From positions 1 to 64,000 of the forward strand of contig CALLQB010000008.1 of the NCBI GenBank assembly GCA_938015295.1: DNA of 64,000 bases, read 5' to 3'. Below are positions 1 through 9,213 of this stretch, in pieces; the stretch's first letter is position 1; each line of letters opens with the position of its first letter. This DNA is from an uncultured Acidimicrobiales bacterium. GTDB taxonomy: Bacteria; Actinomycetota; Acidimicrobiia; Acidimicrobiales; SHLQ01. The notes beneath the pieces are model-generated. The model worked only from the letters and a program-made list of their open reading frames with translations. It had not been told where the DNA came from and did no database searches. Position numbers and translations under genes: made by a program.

Positions 1-32
1 TGTGAGATATTTGTGAGATTGCACCAAAACCA

Positions 33-62
33 GAAGAGGCCTCGCCGGAGCGAGACCTCTTC
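33..62 (-). terminator. Rho-independent terminator after the initiator tRNA
   Basis: A stem of about 13 bp with one mismatch and a 4-base loop lies some 30 bases past the tRNA 3' end. Read on the minus strand it is followed by a T-rich stretch (TTCTGGTTTTGG). It probably ends the tRNA transcript. Confidence 0.7.
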
Positions 63-90
63 GTAACCCTGCTATTTCAAGGATTTTGCT

Positions 91-167
<77 letters not shown>

Positions 168-319
168 GAAGCAAGGATAGTGACACATAGGCGGTTATCC
201 AACTCAGGGCACCGAACGCCCTAGGTCTTTGGACACATCTTCCCTCTGGCATCGCAAAATGTGTCAATCGTCCAACTTTTACGGCCGACTGTTTTTCCAA
301 ACGTGCGCATTAGTCACAG

Positions 320-1699
320 ATGCAACCGCCAGGAAACCTCATGATCAAGCAGCGTGAAAGATCTGCCAAATATGTCGTCGGCCTCGGGTTATGCATCGCC
401 GCCGCAAGATGGCTCCTAGCCCAGGACATCAGCCCACAGGCACGCACGGTTCTCGTCATCGGCACGATCGCTCTAGTCGCCGATCTGATCATGCTGCAAT
501 GCCGTCTCCTTTGTCAGCTGACAAATGTCCCGACACTCAGTCGCATCATCCTGCTTGGATCGCTTGTGGTGAGCACTGCGGTCATATCACTTCTCACTCT
601 TCCGCACGCGTTGGCAAGTGATGACTGGCTAACCGACTGCGCAACCCCCCTGCGAGTCGACGTGCGGTTTGGCAACTACGGCCCCGACTACGTCGTAACC
701 CACCGGATTCCGTTCGACGTCGCGCCCTCAACCGTCAACGCCGAGATCCATGTATTCGACGGCTACGACGGCAGGGCCGATTCGTATGTGCCCGAACAAT
801 TGGACGAAAGTCTCCGGATCGAGTTCTACCTCGACGGGCATTTGCAGGGATCAACAGCGGCAAGCCCCGACCTCCCCGATGAGGTGAACTTTGCCGACTG
901 GTTGGGTGTGCTTGGCGCAGTCGAATTGCCCGATGGAGCAGACGAAGTCGTCATCGCCCACCCTGGCTGGTTCGCGGGATTGCCGCAGGCCAACTCGGTG
1001 CGAACCGACGGCGTGTGCCTAGCGATTACGCCGTATCCGATCCCCACGCCGCCCACCACAGCTTCGCCAGTGCCGCCGCCAACGACTACCCAACCAGCTC
1101 CACCATCGACGACAACTCCTAGAACAACTCCCCCGACTGCAACGACAACTTCGATTTCTGAACCCCTCGAGCCAACCCCGCCGGCAAGCAGCACCAGCAC
1201 AACTTGGACCACGACATCGACTTCGACTTCGACCACGAGCACGTCCGCCCCAACAACGATGCCACCGACGACTCTCCCCTCCACCCCTCTACCGGCAACT
1301 GCAACGACGACAAGCACGACAGCCACAACGACCAGTAGCGAGCCGCCAAAGGTACCTCGCCCAGCTCGAGCCACCACCTCCACCACGACTACACCGGCTA
1401 CACCGAATACACCGAACGTTCCACCTAGGGGACCCAGGGCAGATGTCTCGTCAACAACTTTCGCTCCGACAACGTCTCAGCCACCGTCGACCAGCAGCAC
1501 GACCACCGCACCGCCGCTCGCTTTGTACTCGCCGCCGCCGCCAAACCTCACCCAACCACCACCAGCTGACCGAATCGGTAAGCCACCTAGCCAACTCGCC
1601 TACACCGGAGCAACGGTCACCGACATTCTCACCGCCGGTTGGCTCTGCTTTGTAGCCGGATTGAGCCTCTTCATCGGCCTCGACGGCCGCCGGGAGTAA
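320..1699 (+). CDS. Thr/Pro-stalk surface protein with LAYTG sorting-like C terminus
   Basis: A 459-residue protein of unknown function. The first 95 residues hold three hydrophobic segments (about 19-35, 42-59, 76-94), the last ending in an Ala-x-Ala-like site. An ectodomain of about 150 residues follows with no family I recognise, then about 190 residues almost entirely of Thr, Pro and Ser, typical of an extended wall-spanning stalk. The end has LAYTG, a hydrophobic segment and a GRRE tail, the arrangement of a sortase substrate (an LPXTG variant). No sortase gene is in the window. An alternative ATG lies at 341. The minus strand of the stalk region is also open, but only as a codon-bias shadow. 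Confidence 0.75.
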   Translation: MQPPGNLMIKQRERSAKYVVGLGLCIAAARWLLAQDISPQARTVLVIGTIALVADLIMLQCRLLCQLTNVPTLSRIILLGSLVVSTAVISLLTLPHALASDDWLTDCATPLRVDVRFGNYGPDYVVTHRIPFDVAPSTVNAEIHVFDGYDGRADSYVPEQLDESLRIEFYLDGHLQGSTAASPDLPDEVNFADWLGVLGAVELPDGADEVVIAHPGWFAGLPQANSVRTDGVCLAITPYPIPTPPTTASPVPPPTTTQPAPPSTTTPRTTPPTATTTSISEPLEPTPPASSTSTTWTTTSTSTSTTSTSAPTTMPPTTLPSTPLPATATTTSTTATTTSSEPPKVPRPARATTSTTTTPATPNTPNVPPRGPRADVSSTTFAPTTSQPPSTSSTTTAPPLALYSPPPPNLTQPPPADRIGKPPSQLAYTGATVTDILTAGWLCFVAGLSLFIGLDGRRE

Positions 1700-1712
1700 C
1701 AGCAGCGGTCGT

Positions 1713-2933
1713 CTACTGCAGGTACACCTCGCCGGCTTCGCCAAAGAAGGCCGCCCAGGCGAACCAGAACTCGTTGCGGTGCGTGACGTTGCCAAGGGCT
1801 TCGCCCGCCAACGGTCCCTCCACTGCAACACCAAGACCATTCCATGTTGACCTGGTCTGCTCGTCGACGAACACGCCGTTCGCTCCGCTGAACGTCAGCT
1901 GCTCACCGTTGACGACCGGACTGCGGGCCACCCCAGTCCCGATCGCCCGACTTGCAGCGATGCTGCCGTTGTCGAGAGCGTCAACCGCGCCGTCAGTCCA
2001 AAACAACACGACCGGCTCGGTACCAACCAGGTCGTTAATCACGCCAGATTCGGCAATCGCATCAAAGGGGTACGCCTTCTCGATCCCGTTTGCCTGAACC
2101 CCAACAACCCGCGAGAGCGCCGGAAACCGATCGTCGAGTTCCTCACGAAAGAACGCTCCACTCGGACCATCGGCAGAGCTGTAGCCGACGTAGGGGTTCG
2201 CGCCGTACTCGATGCCGTAGCCGGTGTCCTCCGACAGCGACTCGCCGTCGGGGAAGGTGTCACGGAACTGCGCAAACGAGACGATTGAGGTGCTCACCGG
2301 CGCGAGCTTCGTCCCAGCAAAGTCACCCACGATTGCCTCGCCAGTAATCTGCTGCCACAACGACCCAGTTTCGCGGTCCCACATCACCATGTCGCTCAGA
2401 CGCAGCAAGCCCGAGACGCCCAGACGAAGCGTCCGCCCCTCGACCCGACGGTCGAACGCCAACGCCGTGTTACACAACGGGCAGTAGGTGACTGATACCG
2501 GCGTATCACCAAAGTCGGTGTTGACAATTTCGTGGCGGGTCATGATCGCAAGCGGGAAGAATCTCGCTACGCCGTCAACCTCAACAAGAGCACCGGGATC
2601 GCCATTGGTCAGCCACAGAGCGGCATTCGAGACCGACTCGTACTGAGGGTTGTCTATCGGAGGGATCGTGTCGCGTGGATCCATCGTCCGGATTCCAGCT
2701 GCGAGATCAGCCAAGTCGATCGTCGACTTCGACCAATCGGTTTGCCACATGAAAGTACGGCTGGCCACCTCTTCGTTCAACCCGTACTCGCCACCGTCGA
2801 CGGTCGGAGCGACACGAGCTACTTGCTGGTCGGTCTCATCGACCTGGGCATCTCCATCGGCGGCAATCACGCTCGAGCAGGCCGTCGCGAGAAGAACCAA
2901 CAGCGACACCAACCACAAAGGGTTTCGTTTCAT
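1713..2933 (-). CDS. DUF3179 domain-containing lipoprotein
   Basis: A 406-residue predicted lipoprotein: a short signal peptide ends in the lipobox-like ATAC with Cys at residue 19. The rest matches the DUF3179 family, including the block VTYCPLCNTALAFDR and the downstream MWDRETGSLWQQ with GxA turns. The paired cysteines in CPLC suggest a metal or redox role, but the family has no settled function. It lies 65 bases after the OmpA-like gene on the same strand and probably shares its transcript. It converges with the surface-protein gene, leaving 13 bases between stops. Confidence 0.85.
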   Translation of the reverse strand: MKRNPLWLVSLLVLLATACSSVIAADGDAQVDETDQQVARVAPTVDGGEYGLNEEVASRTFMWQTDWSKSTIDLADLAAGIRTMDPRDTIPPIDNPQYESVSNAALWLTNGDPGALVEVDGVARFFPLAIMTRHEIVNTDFGDTPVSVTYCPLCNTALAFDRRVEGRTLRLGVSGLLRLSDMVMWDRETGSLWQQITGEAIVGDFAGTKLAPVSTSIVSFAQFRDTFPDGESLSEDTGYGIEYGANPYVGYSSADGPSGAFFREELDDRFPALSRVVGVQANGIEKAYPFDAIAESGVINDLVGTEPVVLFWTDGAVDALDNGSIAASRAIGTGVARSPVVNGEQLTFSGANGVFVDEQTRSTWNGLGVAVEGPLAGEALGNVTHRNEFWFAWAAFFGEAGEVYLQ

Positions 2934-2998
2934 GACCCGAGAACCCGTGATCGCGACGGTTCCTTCCCTGTTTGTCGACCGTTGTTGCAGAGAGCCGG

Positions 2999-3817
2999 TC
3001 AGGAGTCGCTAGCTGGACTGGAAAGCAGAAGTACCGCACCTGCTGCACCCTGAGGCCCAACATCGCCAATTTCACCAATCGGGCTGGTAACAACTACCTG
3101 GGAGGGGCGAACACCAAACCGTGCGAGTCCGTCCGCCACGACTTGCGCCCGAAGCTCCCCCACAGCGGCATTGAGCGGACCCGCAAGGTTCGCATCGCCA
3201 GAACCAACAAGAACAACGATGTCGCTCAAGTCAACCTCGGTAGCAAACGCTTCGAGCAAATCCACTGCACTCGCCGACATCTCCATCGATCCAGCCTCAA
3301 ACTCGATCGCAACCGCCCGGTTGCGCTCGGCGGGTTCAGCCACAGGCGCTTCAGGAGGCACGGCGGGCTGGATTGTCGGCGGGACGCTAGATGCTACCGG
3401 TTGCTCGACCGCGACAGCTTTTTCAGTCGCGGGCCGGGCCACGAGGACCCCGGCGGTGAAACCAACCAAAGTCAGCGCAGCGACCAGCACACACGTGACC
3501 AGGAGCGAGCGGTTGCCGGTGGTTTCATCCGTGGCCTGCTCACTGACTTCGGTGTCGAAGTGTGTTGGGTCGGCAAGCGGAACCGACAACTCTTTGGGCT
3601 CAGGCGCCGCCTCGGCGATGTCTTCGAGCCACGATCGCCGCGAGACTTCCGCCGCCCCTGAAACAGGGCCATTGAATGCCCGAGCGAGCAACGAATTCTC
3701 GCTATCGCTCACGCCACCCTCTTCGGGGTGACTTTCGGATTCAGCAGATCCCGCCAAGGTCATTCCATTCCATCGACGACTGTCATGAAATTGGTAGTGA
3801 ACGGCGTTCATCACCAT
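2999..3817 (-). CDS. Membrane protein with periplasmic OmpA-like domain
   Basis: A 272-residue protein with an acidic cytoplasmic N terminus, one membrane segment near residues 108-127 (LLVTCVLVAALTLVGFTAGV), a Pro/Ala/Val linker, and a C-terminal domain. That domain carries the pattern of the OmpA/MotB peptidoglycan-binding fold: a beta strand, GSGDAN, N-x-x-x-GELRAQVVADGL, then GVRPSQVVV. The match is weak and key residues of canonical OmpA are not all present. A second possible start is ATG at 3763, 18 codons in. It lies upstream of the DUF3179 lipoprotein on the same strand, so an envelope role is likely. Confidence 0.65.
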   Translation of the reverse strand: MVMNAVHYQFHDSRRWNGMTLAGSAESESHPEEGGVSDSENSLLARAFNGPVSGAAEVSRRSWLEDIAEAAPEPKELSVPLADPTHFDTEVSEQATDETTGNRSLLVTCVLVAALTLVGFTAGVLVARPATEKAVAVEQPVASSVPPTIQPAVPPEAPVAEPAERNRAVAIEFEAGSMEMSASAVDLLEAFATEVDLSDIVVLVGSGDANLAGPLNAAVGELRAQVVADGLARFGVRPSQVVVTSPIGEIGDVGPQGAAGAVLLLSSPASDS

Positions 3818-3913
3818 CCGCTATTCTGCAAACGATCAGAACCAGCGCCCAGGCGGGCACTCGGTGGAAGCCGCCGGCCCTGACTCTTGGCGACGCCGGT
3901 AGAATTTCTCGCT

Positions 3914-4648
3914 ATGAGCGACGGCAAAGAACTCGAAGACCTCACCGAACCGCCAGGCACGGTCCTGGTCGTTGTCGCTCACCCCGACGACATCGACTTT
4001 GGCATCGCCGGCACCGCTGCAGCCCTCTCAGCCGCAGGATCTCGGGTCGTTTACCGCATTGCGACTTCGGGCGAGGCTGGCGGCCCCGACGATATGGACC
4101 GGGCCGAACTGAAGGCGACGCGCGAAGCAGAACAACGAACGGCTGGCGAGCATGTCGGGGTCACCGACATCGAGTTTCTTGGCTTGCCGGACGGACATCT
4201 CGAAAGCAACGTCGCACTCCGCAAGGAAATCACCAAGACCATCCGGTCGGTCAAACCCGACGTGCTCATCACGCAGAATCCCGAGCGTCGTTGGGATCGC
4301 ATCTTTGCCAGCCATCCCGACCATCTCGCCGTTGGAGAGGCCGCGGTGTCCGCCGCCTACCCAGACTCTCGCAATCCGCACTTCTGTCCCGAACTGCTCG
4401 ACGAGGGATACGAACCACACACCGTTCCCGAGTTGTGGATTGGTTCGCTCGACCCTGTCGATGTGTTTATCAACATCACTGACGTCTTCGACGCCAAGGT
4501 CAAAGCCTTGAGTTCACACACAAGCCAAGTCGCGTGGATCGAAGATGTCGATGCTCTGCTTCGCGAATGGGCCTCGACAGTCGGGTCGGCTCACGGGTTT
4601 ACTGACGGTACTCTGATAGAAGCCTTTCGGCGGATACGCACAATCTGA
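3914..4648 (+). CDS. PIG-L (LmbE-type) deacetylase family protein
   Basis: A 244-residue zinc-dependent N-deacetylase-like protein. It has AHPDD near residues 22-26 and SHPDH in the second half, which supply the zinc ligands and catalytic Asp in the PIG-L family. In actinobacteria this family includes MshB and Mca, which act on mycothiol intermediates and conjugates, but the sequence alone does not fix the substrate. The start is set at ATG 3914 because TAGAAT, a good -10 box, ends 8 bases upstream, giving a leaderless transcript; an in-frame TTG at 3887 lacks support. It is divergent from the OmpA-like gene. Confidence 0.85.
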   Translation: MSDGKELEDLTEPPGTVLVVVAHPDDIDFGIAGTAAALSAAGSRVVYRIATSGEAGGPDDMDRAELKATREAEQRTAGEHVGVTDIEFLGLPDGHLESNVALRKEITKTIRSVKPDVLITQNPERRWDRIFASHPDHLAVGEAAVSAAYPDSRNPHFCPELLDEGYEPHTVPELWIGSLDPVDVFINITDVFDAKVKALSSHTSQVAWIEDVDALLREWASTVGSAHGFTDGTLIEAFRRIRTI

Positions 4649-4797
4649 GTGGTTGCTCTGCTCATTTTGTACAAAGAGTGGCGAAATAGCAGCACATCAA
4701 CCACATAAACAACAACAGCACCATCCACCCCTAGTGGAGGGTCGGTCAGTAGAACGTAGTGACAGACCCGGGCGGGTCCATCCCCCTTGGACATCCA

Positions 4798-5322
4798 ATG
4801 AACGTTCTACGAGTAACACACGGACTGGTCGAAATCGACCGGACCCACGACGGCGACCTCGAGGTCACCGGCGGCGTGGCCATTCTGCGCGGGCGCGTTA
4901 CCGGTGATGTGATCGTCCTCGGCGGTCAGATCATGGTGTCGGGAATCATCGACGGCAACCTCGACAACCAGGGTGGTGGCGCAAGAATCACCGGCACTGT
5001 CCTTGGCAGCATTACCGGCTCGCCCGCCTACACGATTGTCGATGTCACCGAAAAACACACCGGCAATCCGTTCGGTGCATGGGATCCACAGGCTGCCGAA
5101 CAGCCTGCCCTGCGACGCGAACGCAAAGCCTCGGCAAAACACGCAGCCAGGACCAACCCGGTAACCAGCGGACGCATTTGGACCACACTCACCGCCGCAG
5201 CAGTCGCGGTCGCGACCATGGCGGCCGCCTTCGTCGTAGGCGACAACACCTCGGTCGCCGATAGCACCAGCGGCGCAGCCATCATCGAAATCGTCGAGAA
5301 GGCATTCAGCCCAAACAACTGA
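4798..5322 (+). CDS. Bactofilin-like beta-helix protein with C-terminal membrane segment
   Basis: A protein of about 174 residues. The N-terminal half repeats short glycine-spaced beta strands (LEVTGG, ILRGRVTGDVIVLGG, IDGNLDNQGG, ITGTVLGSITG), like the beta-helical polymerising core of bactofilins (polymer-forming cytoskeletal proteins). A basic linker follows, then a hydrophobic segment near residues 124-142 and a short tail. The core is shorter than a typical bactofilin, so membership is tentative. GTG at 4759 would add 13 residues; neither start has a clear ribosome-binding site. It converges with the enoyl-CoA hydratase gene. Confidence 0.6.
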   Translation: MNVLRVTHGLVEIDRTHDGDLEVTGGVAILRGRVTGDVIVLGGQIMVSGIIDGNLDNQGGGARITGTVLGSITGSPAYTIVDVTEKHTGNPFGAWDPQAAEQPALRRERKASAKHAARTNPVTSGRIWTTLTAAAVAVATMAAAFVVGDNTSVADSTSGAAIIEIVEKAFSPNN

Positions 5323-5349
5323 CTCGGCGACCGCCCGGCCAAGACCGAC

Positions 5350-6141
5350 CTAGATATCGCCGAAATCGCCGCCTCTTCCTTTGCCTGAGGCGAAGCGCTC
5401 TGCGCCCTCGCGAGTGGCTCCAGAATCGATCGTAACGCCACCAAGGATCGCCTCGTTGTGGAGTGCTTGGCCAAGGCTCATCGACCACTGATCGAGCGAA
5501 GAGGTCCGGTCGCCGCGCATACACCCCTGCGGAAACGCGCTTAGCTGCCCTGCGAGTTCAAGCGCCGACGACAACGCCATTGCGGGTTCGACCAACCGGT
5601 TCGCTAACCCAATAGCCAATGCCTCGGCACCCAACACCGGTCGACCAGTCAGGATCAGATCATTGGCCACGCTCTGCCCAATGAGTCTCGGCAGACGGAT
5701 GGTGCCTCCATCGATAAGCGGCACGCCCCACCGACGGCAATACACACCAAAGGTCGCGTCGTTCGCCGCCACCCGCAGGTCGCACCACACCGCCAGCTCA
5801 AGCCCTCCCGCAACCGCGAATCCTTCGACCGCGGCGATCACCGGCTTCGACAACTGCAGTCTGGTCGGCCCCATTGGACCCACCGAGCCAACGATTTCAT
5901 CGGCCGACTCCCGCCCAATCCGGTTACCCCGGCCGCCCGAGATCGCCTTGAGATCTGCGCCAGCACAAAAGTTGCCGTCTGCACCAGTGAGAACCGCTAC
6001 GTCAAACTCGTCATCAGCGTCAAAAGCGACAAACGCATCGAAGAGAAGTTGGGCTGTCGGCCCGTCGACCGCGTTGCGAACGTCGGGCCGTTCGATCGTC
6101 ACCACCAACGTGCGATCGTACTGTTTGGTCGAGATTGTCAT
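5350..6141 (-). CDS. Enoyl-CoA hydratase/isomerase (crotonase) family protein
   Basis: A 263-residue crotonase-fold protein. It has the N-terminal ERPDVRNAVDG block, the NFCAGADLKAIS segment that helps form the oxyanion hole, and the PVIAAVEGFAVAGGLELA block with the second oxyanion-hole Gly. Such enzymes hydrate or isomerise acyl-CoA thioesters, usually in beta-oxidation; the exact substrate cannot be read here. It is the third gene of a same-strand run after the CysQ-like phosphatase and RecQ, 24 bases downstream of recQ. Confidence 0.85.
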   Translation of the reverse strand: MTISTKQYDRTLVVTIERPDVRNAVDGPTAQLLFDAFVAFDADDEFDVAVLTGADGNFCAGADLKAISGGRGNRIGRESADEIVGSVGPMGPTRLQLSKPVIAAVEGFAVAGGLELAVWCDLRVAANDATFGVYCRRWGVPLIDGGTIRLPRLIGQSVANDLILTGRPVLGAEALAIGLANRLVEPAMALSSALELAGQLSAFPQGCMRGDRTSSLDQWSMSLGQALHNEAILGGVTIDSGATREGAERFASGKGRGGDFGDI

Positions 6142-6165
6142 CAGCCCATCATGGCCGATGACGCA

Positions 6166-8322
6166 CTACCTCGTGCGAAGCACAAACGGCAGAACTGGAC
6201 CAGAGCCGGCTTTGCGCAAAAGGTCGGCGGCAACCGTAATCGTCCACCGGCTATCAGCGGTGTCGTCAAAGAGCAGAACTGGGCCGTCAAATACGGGCCG
6301 GTCGGGAAGCTGCGATTCGTCGACCTCGATCAAACCCCATACGTTGGCCAGCTGATGAGCGCTGTTGGCCTGCTCATGCTGCCAACCGGCCGACGAATTT
6401 CTCGACAGCGGACGGTACACCGGCAGCTTGCCGAGCCGGCCGATCTCGTTCGCCAAAGCGTCGATAACCTTGCCGTTTCGTCTCGACGGCATCGCACAGA
6501 TCCATGTTGGGCGCTGCTTCCAATCCCACCGTTTGAGAATGCCGATGATGCCCTGCACCAACTCAGGCGGGATCTCGGTTGCCCGACCCTCGAGAAGATC
6601 GGCCACAACAGGATCCCAACCGCCATCACCAAGCCGTGCCAATGCCCGGCCAAGGTTCGCCTGAAACTCGGGCTTGATCTTGCCCTTTGGTTCGTCGAGG
6701 CTCGGTGCCCACTGCCGACGAGGATCAACAGCGATGTCGACGCCGCGCAGATGTCCACGCGCCTCGGCCATCGCGATCGCCGACGGTTCTACGTTGAACC
6801 GAGACGCACCGCCAGCAGCCGCGACACACCGGTCGCATCGACCACAATCCTCAGCGTCAGCATCATCAAGAAGCTCACGCATGTAACGAAGTCGGCAACC
6901 CTCATGCGCCGGATAGTTGCGCATCTGATCGGCTTCATCGGCCCGCAACGAGCGGAGTCGCTGCGCCAACTCGGCGTCGTACTCCCACCCCTCATTCGAG
7001 AGCAGATACCCGCCCTTCACCCGACGCACAGCGCCCTGCACATCGAGGATGTTCAGCAGCGTGCTAAGCCGCGAACGGCCCATATTCACCGCAGCTTCAA
7101 GACGAGGAATCGACGTGCTCGACTTCGGGTCGAGGTGGCTCAAGACGCGGTGACAAACCTCGGCCGAAGGCAAACTCACCGACTCGAACCATGCCCACAC
7201 ACGTTCGTCTTCCACCGGGCGCGGCATCGCAATGACCTCAGCATGGTCGATGCCACGGCCGGCACGACCAATCTGCTGGTAATACGCCACCGGAGTCGGC
7301 GGCATACCAAGATGCACACAGAACGCCAGGTCGGACTTGTCGTAACCCATTCCCAACGCGGATGTAGCGACCAGCGCTTTCATCTCGTTGTTCCGAAGCC
7401 GACGTTCGAGGTCTTCGCGCTCGTCAGGTGTCGATTGACCCGAGTAGGCGGCCACGTCGTGCCCCCGTTCGCGTAGCCAAGCTGCGGTGGTCAGGGCCTG
7501 ATCCACCGTCAACGCATAGATAATGCCCGAGCCTTCAAGATCGCCCAGGTTCTCGGCCAGCCACGCCAACCGCTCAGAATCGTCGGCCAACTCGATCACC
7601 GAACAGTGCAGCGACTCTCGATCGAGGGTGGTTCGCAGCACCACCGTGTCGTCGCCAAGCTGCGTAGCGATGTCGTCGGTAACCCGTTGGTTCGCGGTTG
7701 CTGTCGTGGCAAGCACCGGTGCCCACCCAGGCAGCTCGTCGATCACCCTGCGGAGGCGGAGGTAGTCGGGACGGAAATCGTGCCCCCAGTCCGAAATGCA
7801 GTGCGCCTCATCGCACACCAAGGCAAACGGTCGGCTGAGCATCAGGCTAAACACCCGCTCGCGAAACCCTGGGTTGGCGAGCCGCTCGGGGGCGATGAGC
7901 AGAAGGTCGATATCGTCGTTCGCGATCTGGTCCTCAATCTCGTCCCACGAATCGATGTTGGCCGAGTTGATCGTTGCCGCCTTGATGCCAAGCGCACTCG
8001 CCGCCGAAACCTGATCGCGCATCAACGCGAGGAGCGGCGAGATAACAATCGTCGGCCCCCACCCACGATCGCGCAACATTCGTGTTGCCGAGAAATACAC
8101 CGCCGACTTGCCGAAACCCGTACGGGCCACAAGAAGCGTGCGTTTGCGGTCGGCGACCAATGCAGTCACCGCAGCAAGCTGCTCGGGCCGCGGCCTAGCG
8201 TCGGGGCCCGCAAGCGCCTGTACGTGAGCGGTCAGCTCCTCCTCGACCTCAGCGACGGAAGGACGGGGCGGTTCGGCCTGGTTACCCAAAGGGTTGACAG
8301 AAGTCTCAGAAGTCGGCGACAT
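6166..8322 (-). CDS. recQ: RecQ-family ATP-dependent DNA helicase with C-terminal PRTase-like domain
   Basis: A 718-residue superfamily 2 helicase. The Walker A region is ARTGFGKSAV, motif II is DEAH (CDEAHCISDWGHDFRPDY, a RecQ signature) and motif VI is QQIGRAGR. A RecQ-type zinc cluster (C-x18-CGRCDRC) follows the helicase core. The last 150 residues resemble a phosphoribosyltransferase fold, including VLLFDDTADSRWT, which mimics the PRPP loop. RecQ proteins unwind 3'-tailed DNA in recombination and repair. The gene starts 9 bases after the CysQ-like gene, so the two are probably cotranscribed. Confidence 0.9.
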   Translation of the reverse strand: MSPTSETSVNPLGNQAEPPRPSVAEVEEELTAHVQALAGPDARPRPEQLAAVTALVADRKRTLLVARTGFGKSAVYFSATRMLRDRGWGPTIVISPLLALMRDQVSAASALGIKAATINSANIDSWDEIEDQIANDDIDLLLIAPERLANPGFRERVFSLMLSRPFALVCDEAHCISDWGHDFRPDYLRLRRVIDELPGWAPVLATTATANQRVTDDIATQLGDDTVVLRTTLDRESLHCSVIELADDSERLAWLAENLGDLEGSGIIYALTVDQALTTAAWLRERGHDVAAYSGQSTPDEREDLERRLRNNEMKALVATSALGMGYDKSDLAFCVHLGMPPTPVAYYQQIGRAGRGIDHAEVIAMPRPVEDERVWAWFESVSLPSAEVCHRVLSHLDPKSSTSIPRLEAAVNMGRSRLSTLLNILDVQGAVRRVKGGYLLSNEGWEYDAELAQRLRSLRADEADQMRNYPAHEGCRLRYMRELLDDADAEDCGRCDRCVAAAGGASRFNVEPSAIAMAEARGHLRGVDIAVDPRRQWAPSLDEPKGKIKPEFQANLGRALARLGDGGWDPVVADLLEGRATEIPPELVQGIIGILKRWDWKQRPTWICAMPSRRNGKVIDALANEIGRLGKLPVYRPLSRNSSAGWQHEQANSAHQLANVWGLIEVDESQLPDRPVFDGPVLLFDDTADSRWTITVAADLLRKAGSGPVLPFVLRTR

Positions 8323-8331
8323 ACCTCGGGC

Positions 8332-9108
8332 CTAACGGATCTCAATAAGATCAAGAATCGGCTTCGTCATCTCGGGTCGACAGATCAGTAGACCCGGAGC
8401 GAACAAGTTCTTGTTGTTGTAACTCGGCGCACTTCCATCGAGCCGCAATGCATGAAGACCCGCAGCCAATGCGACAGCAACCGGTGCACAACTATCCCAC
8501 TCGTACAAACCACCATCAGTGAAATACGCATCGGCCGACCCGCGGATCACCGCCATGGCTTTCGCTCCGGCCGAGCCGAACGCATACACCTCGGCATCAA
8601 GAGCATTCGCAAGCGTTTGCCCGTGCCATCGCATTGTCTGGCGACTCACAACAATCGTCGGCCGGTCGCGGTCGTTCTCGGGAACAACAGCCGGTTGACC
8701 GGTCGATGCGACATCACCAACCGACGGCATCGAAACTGCGCCGCATTCGGGCTGCCCATCGACCGCAAGCGCAATGTGCACCGCCCAATCATCGGCACCT
8801 CTGGATGAATAGCTGTTCGAGCCGTCGAGCGGATCGACAATCCAAACACGACTACGCCCAAGCCGGAGGCGATCGTCATGACCTTCTTCGCTCAAGACCG
8901 CATCGTCGGGCCGCTCTTCGGCGAGGCGGTTAACGATAAATCGGTGGGCCTCCATATCGGCATCGTCCTGCAACATCCACGGCGACATTCCCTGCGCAAA
9001 TCCTTTGCGGCGAAACTCGACGAGCATCTCGCCCGCCTCGGTTGCCAGGTTCTCCGCCAAGACATGGTCGTCAGAGGTCACGGCTGCCTCGACATGGGGG
9101 TCACTCAT
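8332..9108 (-). CDS. CysQ-like 3'(2'),5'-bisphosphate nucleotidase / inositol monophosphatase family
   Basis: A 258-residue member of the Mg2+-dependent, Li+-sensitive phosphatase family. The metal site is visible as SEEG, then WIVDPLDGSNSYS, and near the C terminus YEWDSCAPVAVALAAG. The short form and these motif variants suit CysQ, which removes the 3' phosphate of PAP from sulfate assimilation, better than the IMPase at 55 kb. The start is ATG 9108; the in-frame GTG just before it is less likely. First gene of the run leading into recQ, and divergent from the FMN-binding protein gene. Confidence 0.8.
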   Translation of the reverse strand: MSDPHVEAAVTSDDHVLAENLATEAGEMLVEFRRKGFAQGMSPWMLQDDADMEAHRFIVNRLAEERPDDAVLSEEGHDDRLRLGRSRVWIVDPLDGSNSYSSRGADDWAVHIALAVDGQPECGAVSMPSVGDVASTGQPAVVPENDRDRPTIVVSRQTMRWHGQTLANALDAEVYAFGSAGAKAMAVIRGSADAYFTDGGLYEWDSCAPVAVALAAGLHALRLDGSAPSYNNKNLFAPGLLICRPEMTKPILDLIEIR

Positions 9109-9213
9109 CACCCGTCAACCTACCGGCATACACCGACAGCCCCCGAACGCAGCGTCTGCAAGGGCATCGCAGTGGATCACAAGAGCGCGTCGTCACCCAC
9201 TAACGTCACCTCA

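Noticed and set aside
826-1386. Val/Gly-rich open frame on the minus strand
   Set aside because: Complement of the Thr/Pro stalk coding region; composition follows from the repeats.
6049-7476. 475-residue open frame on the plus strand
   Set aside because: Antisense to recQ; His/Arg-rich composition typical of high-G+C shadow frames.
8878-9213. Upstream extension of the FMN-binding protein
   Set aside because: It is antisense to the CysQ-like gene and has no family similarity; ATG 9214 follows a clear -10 box.
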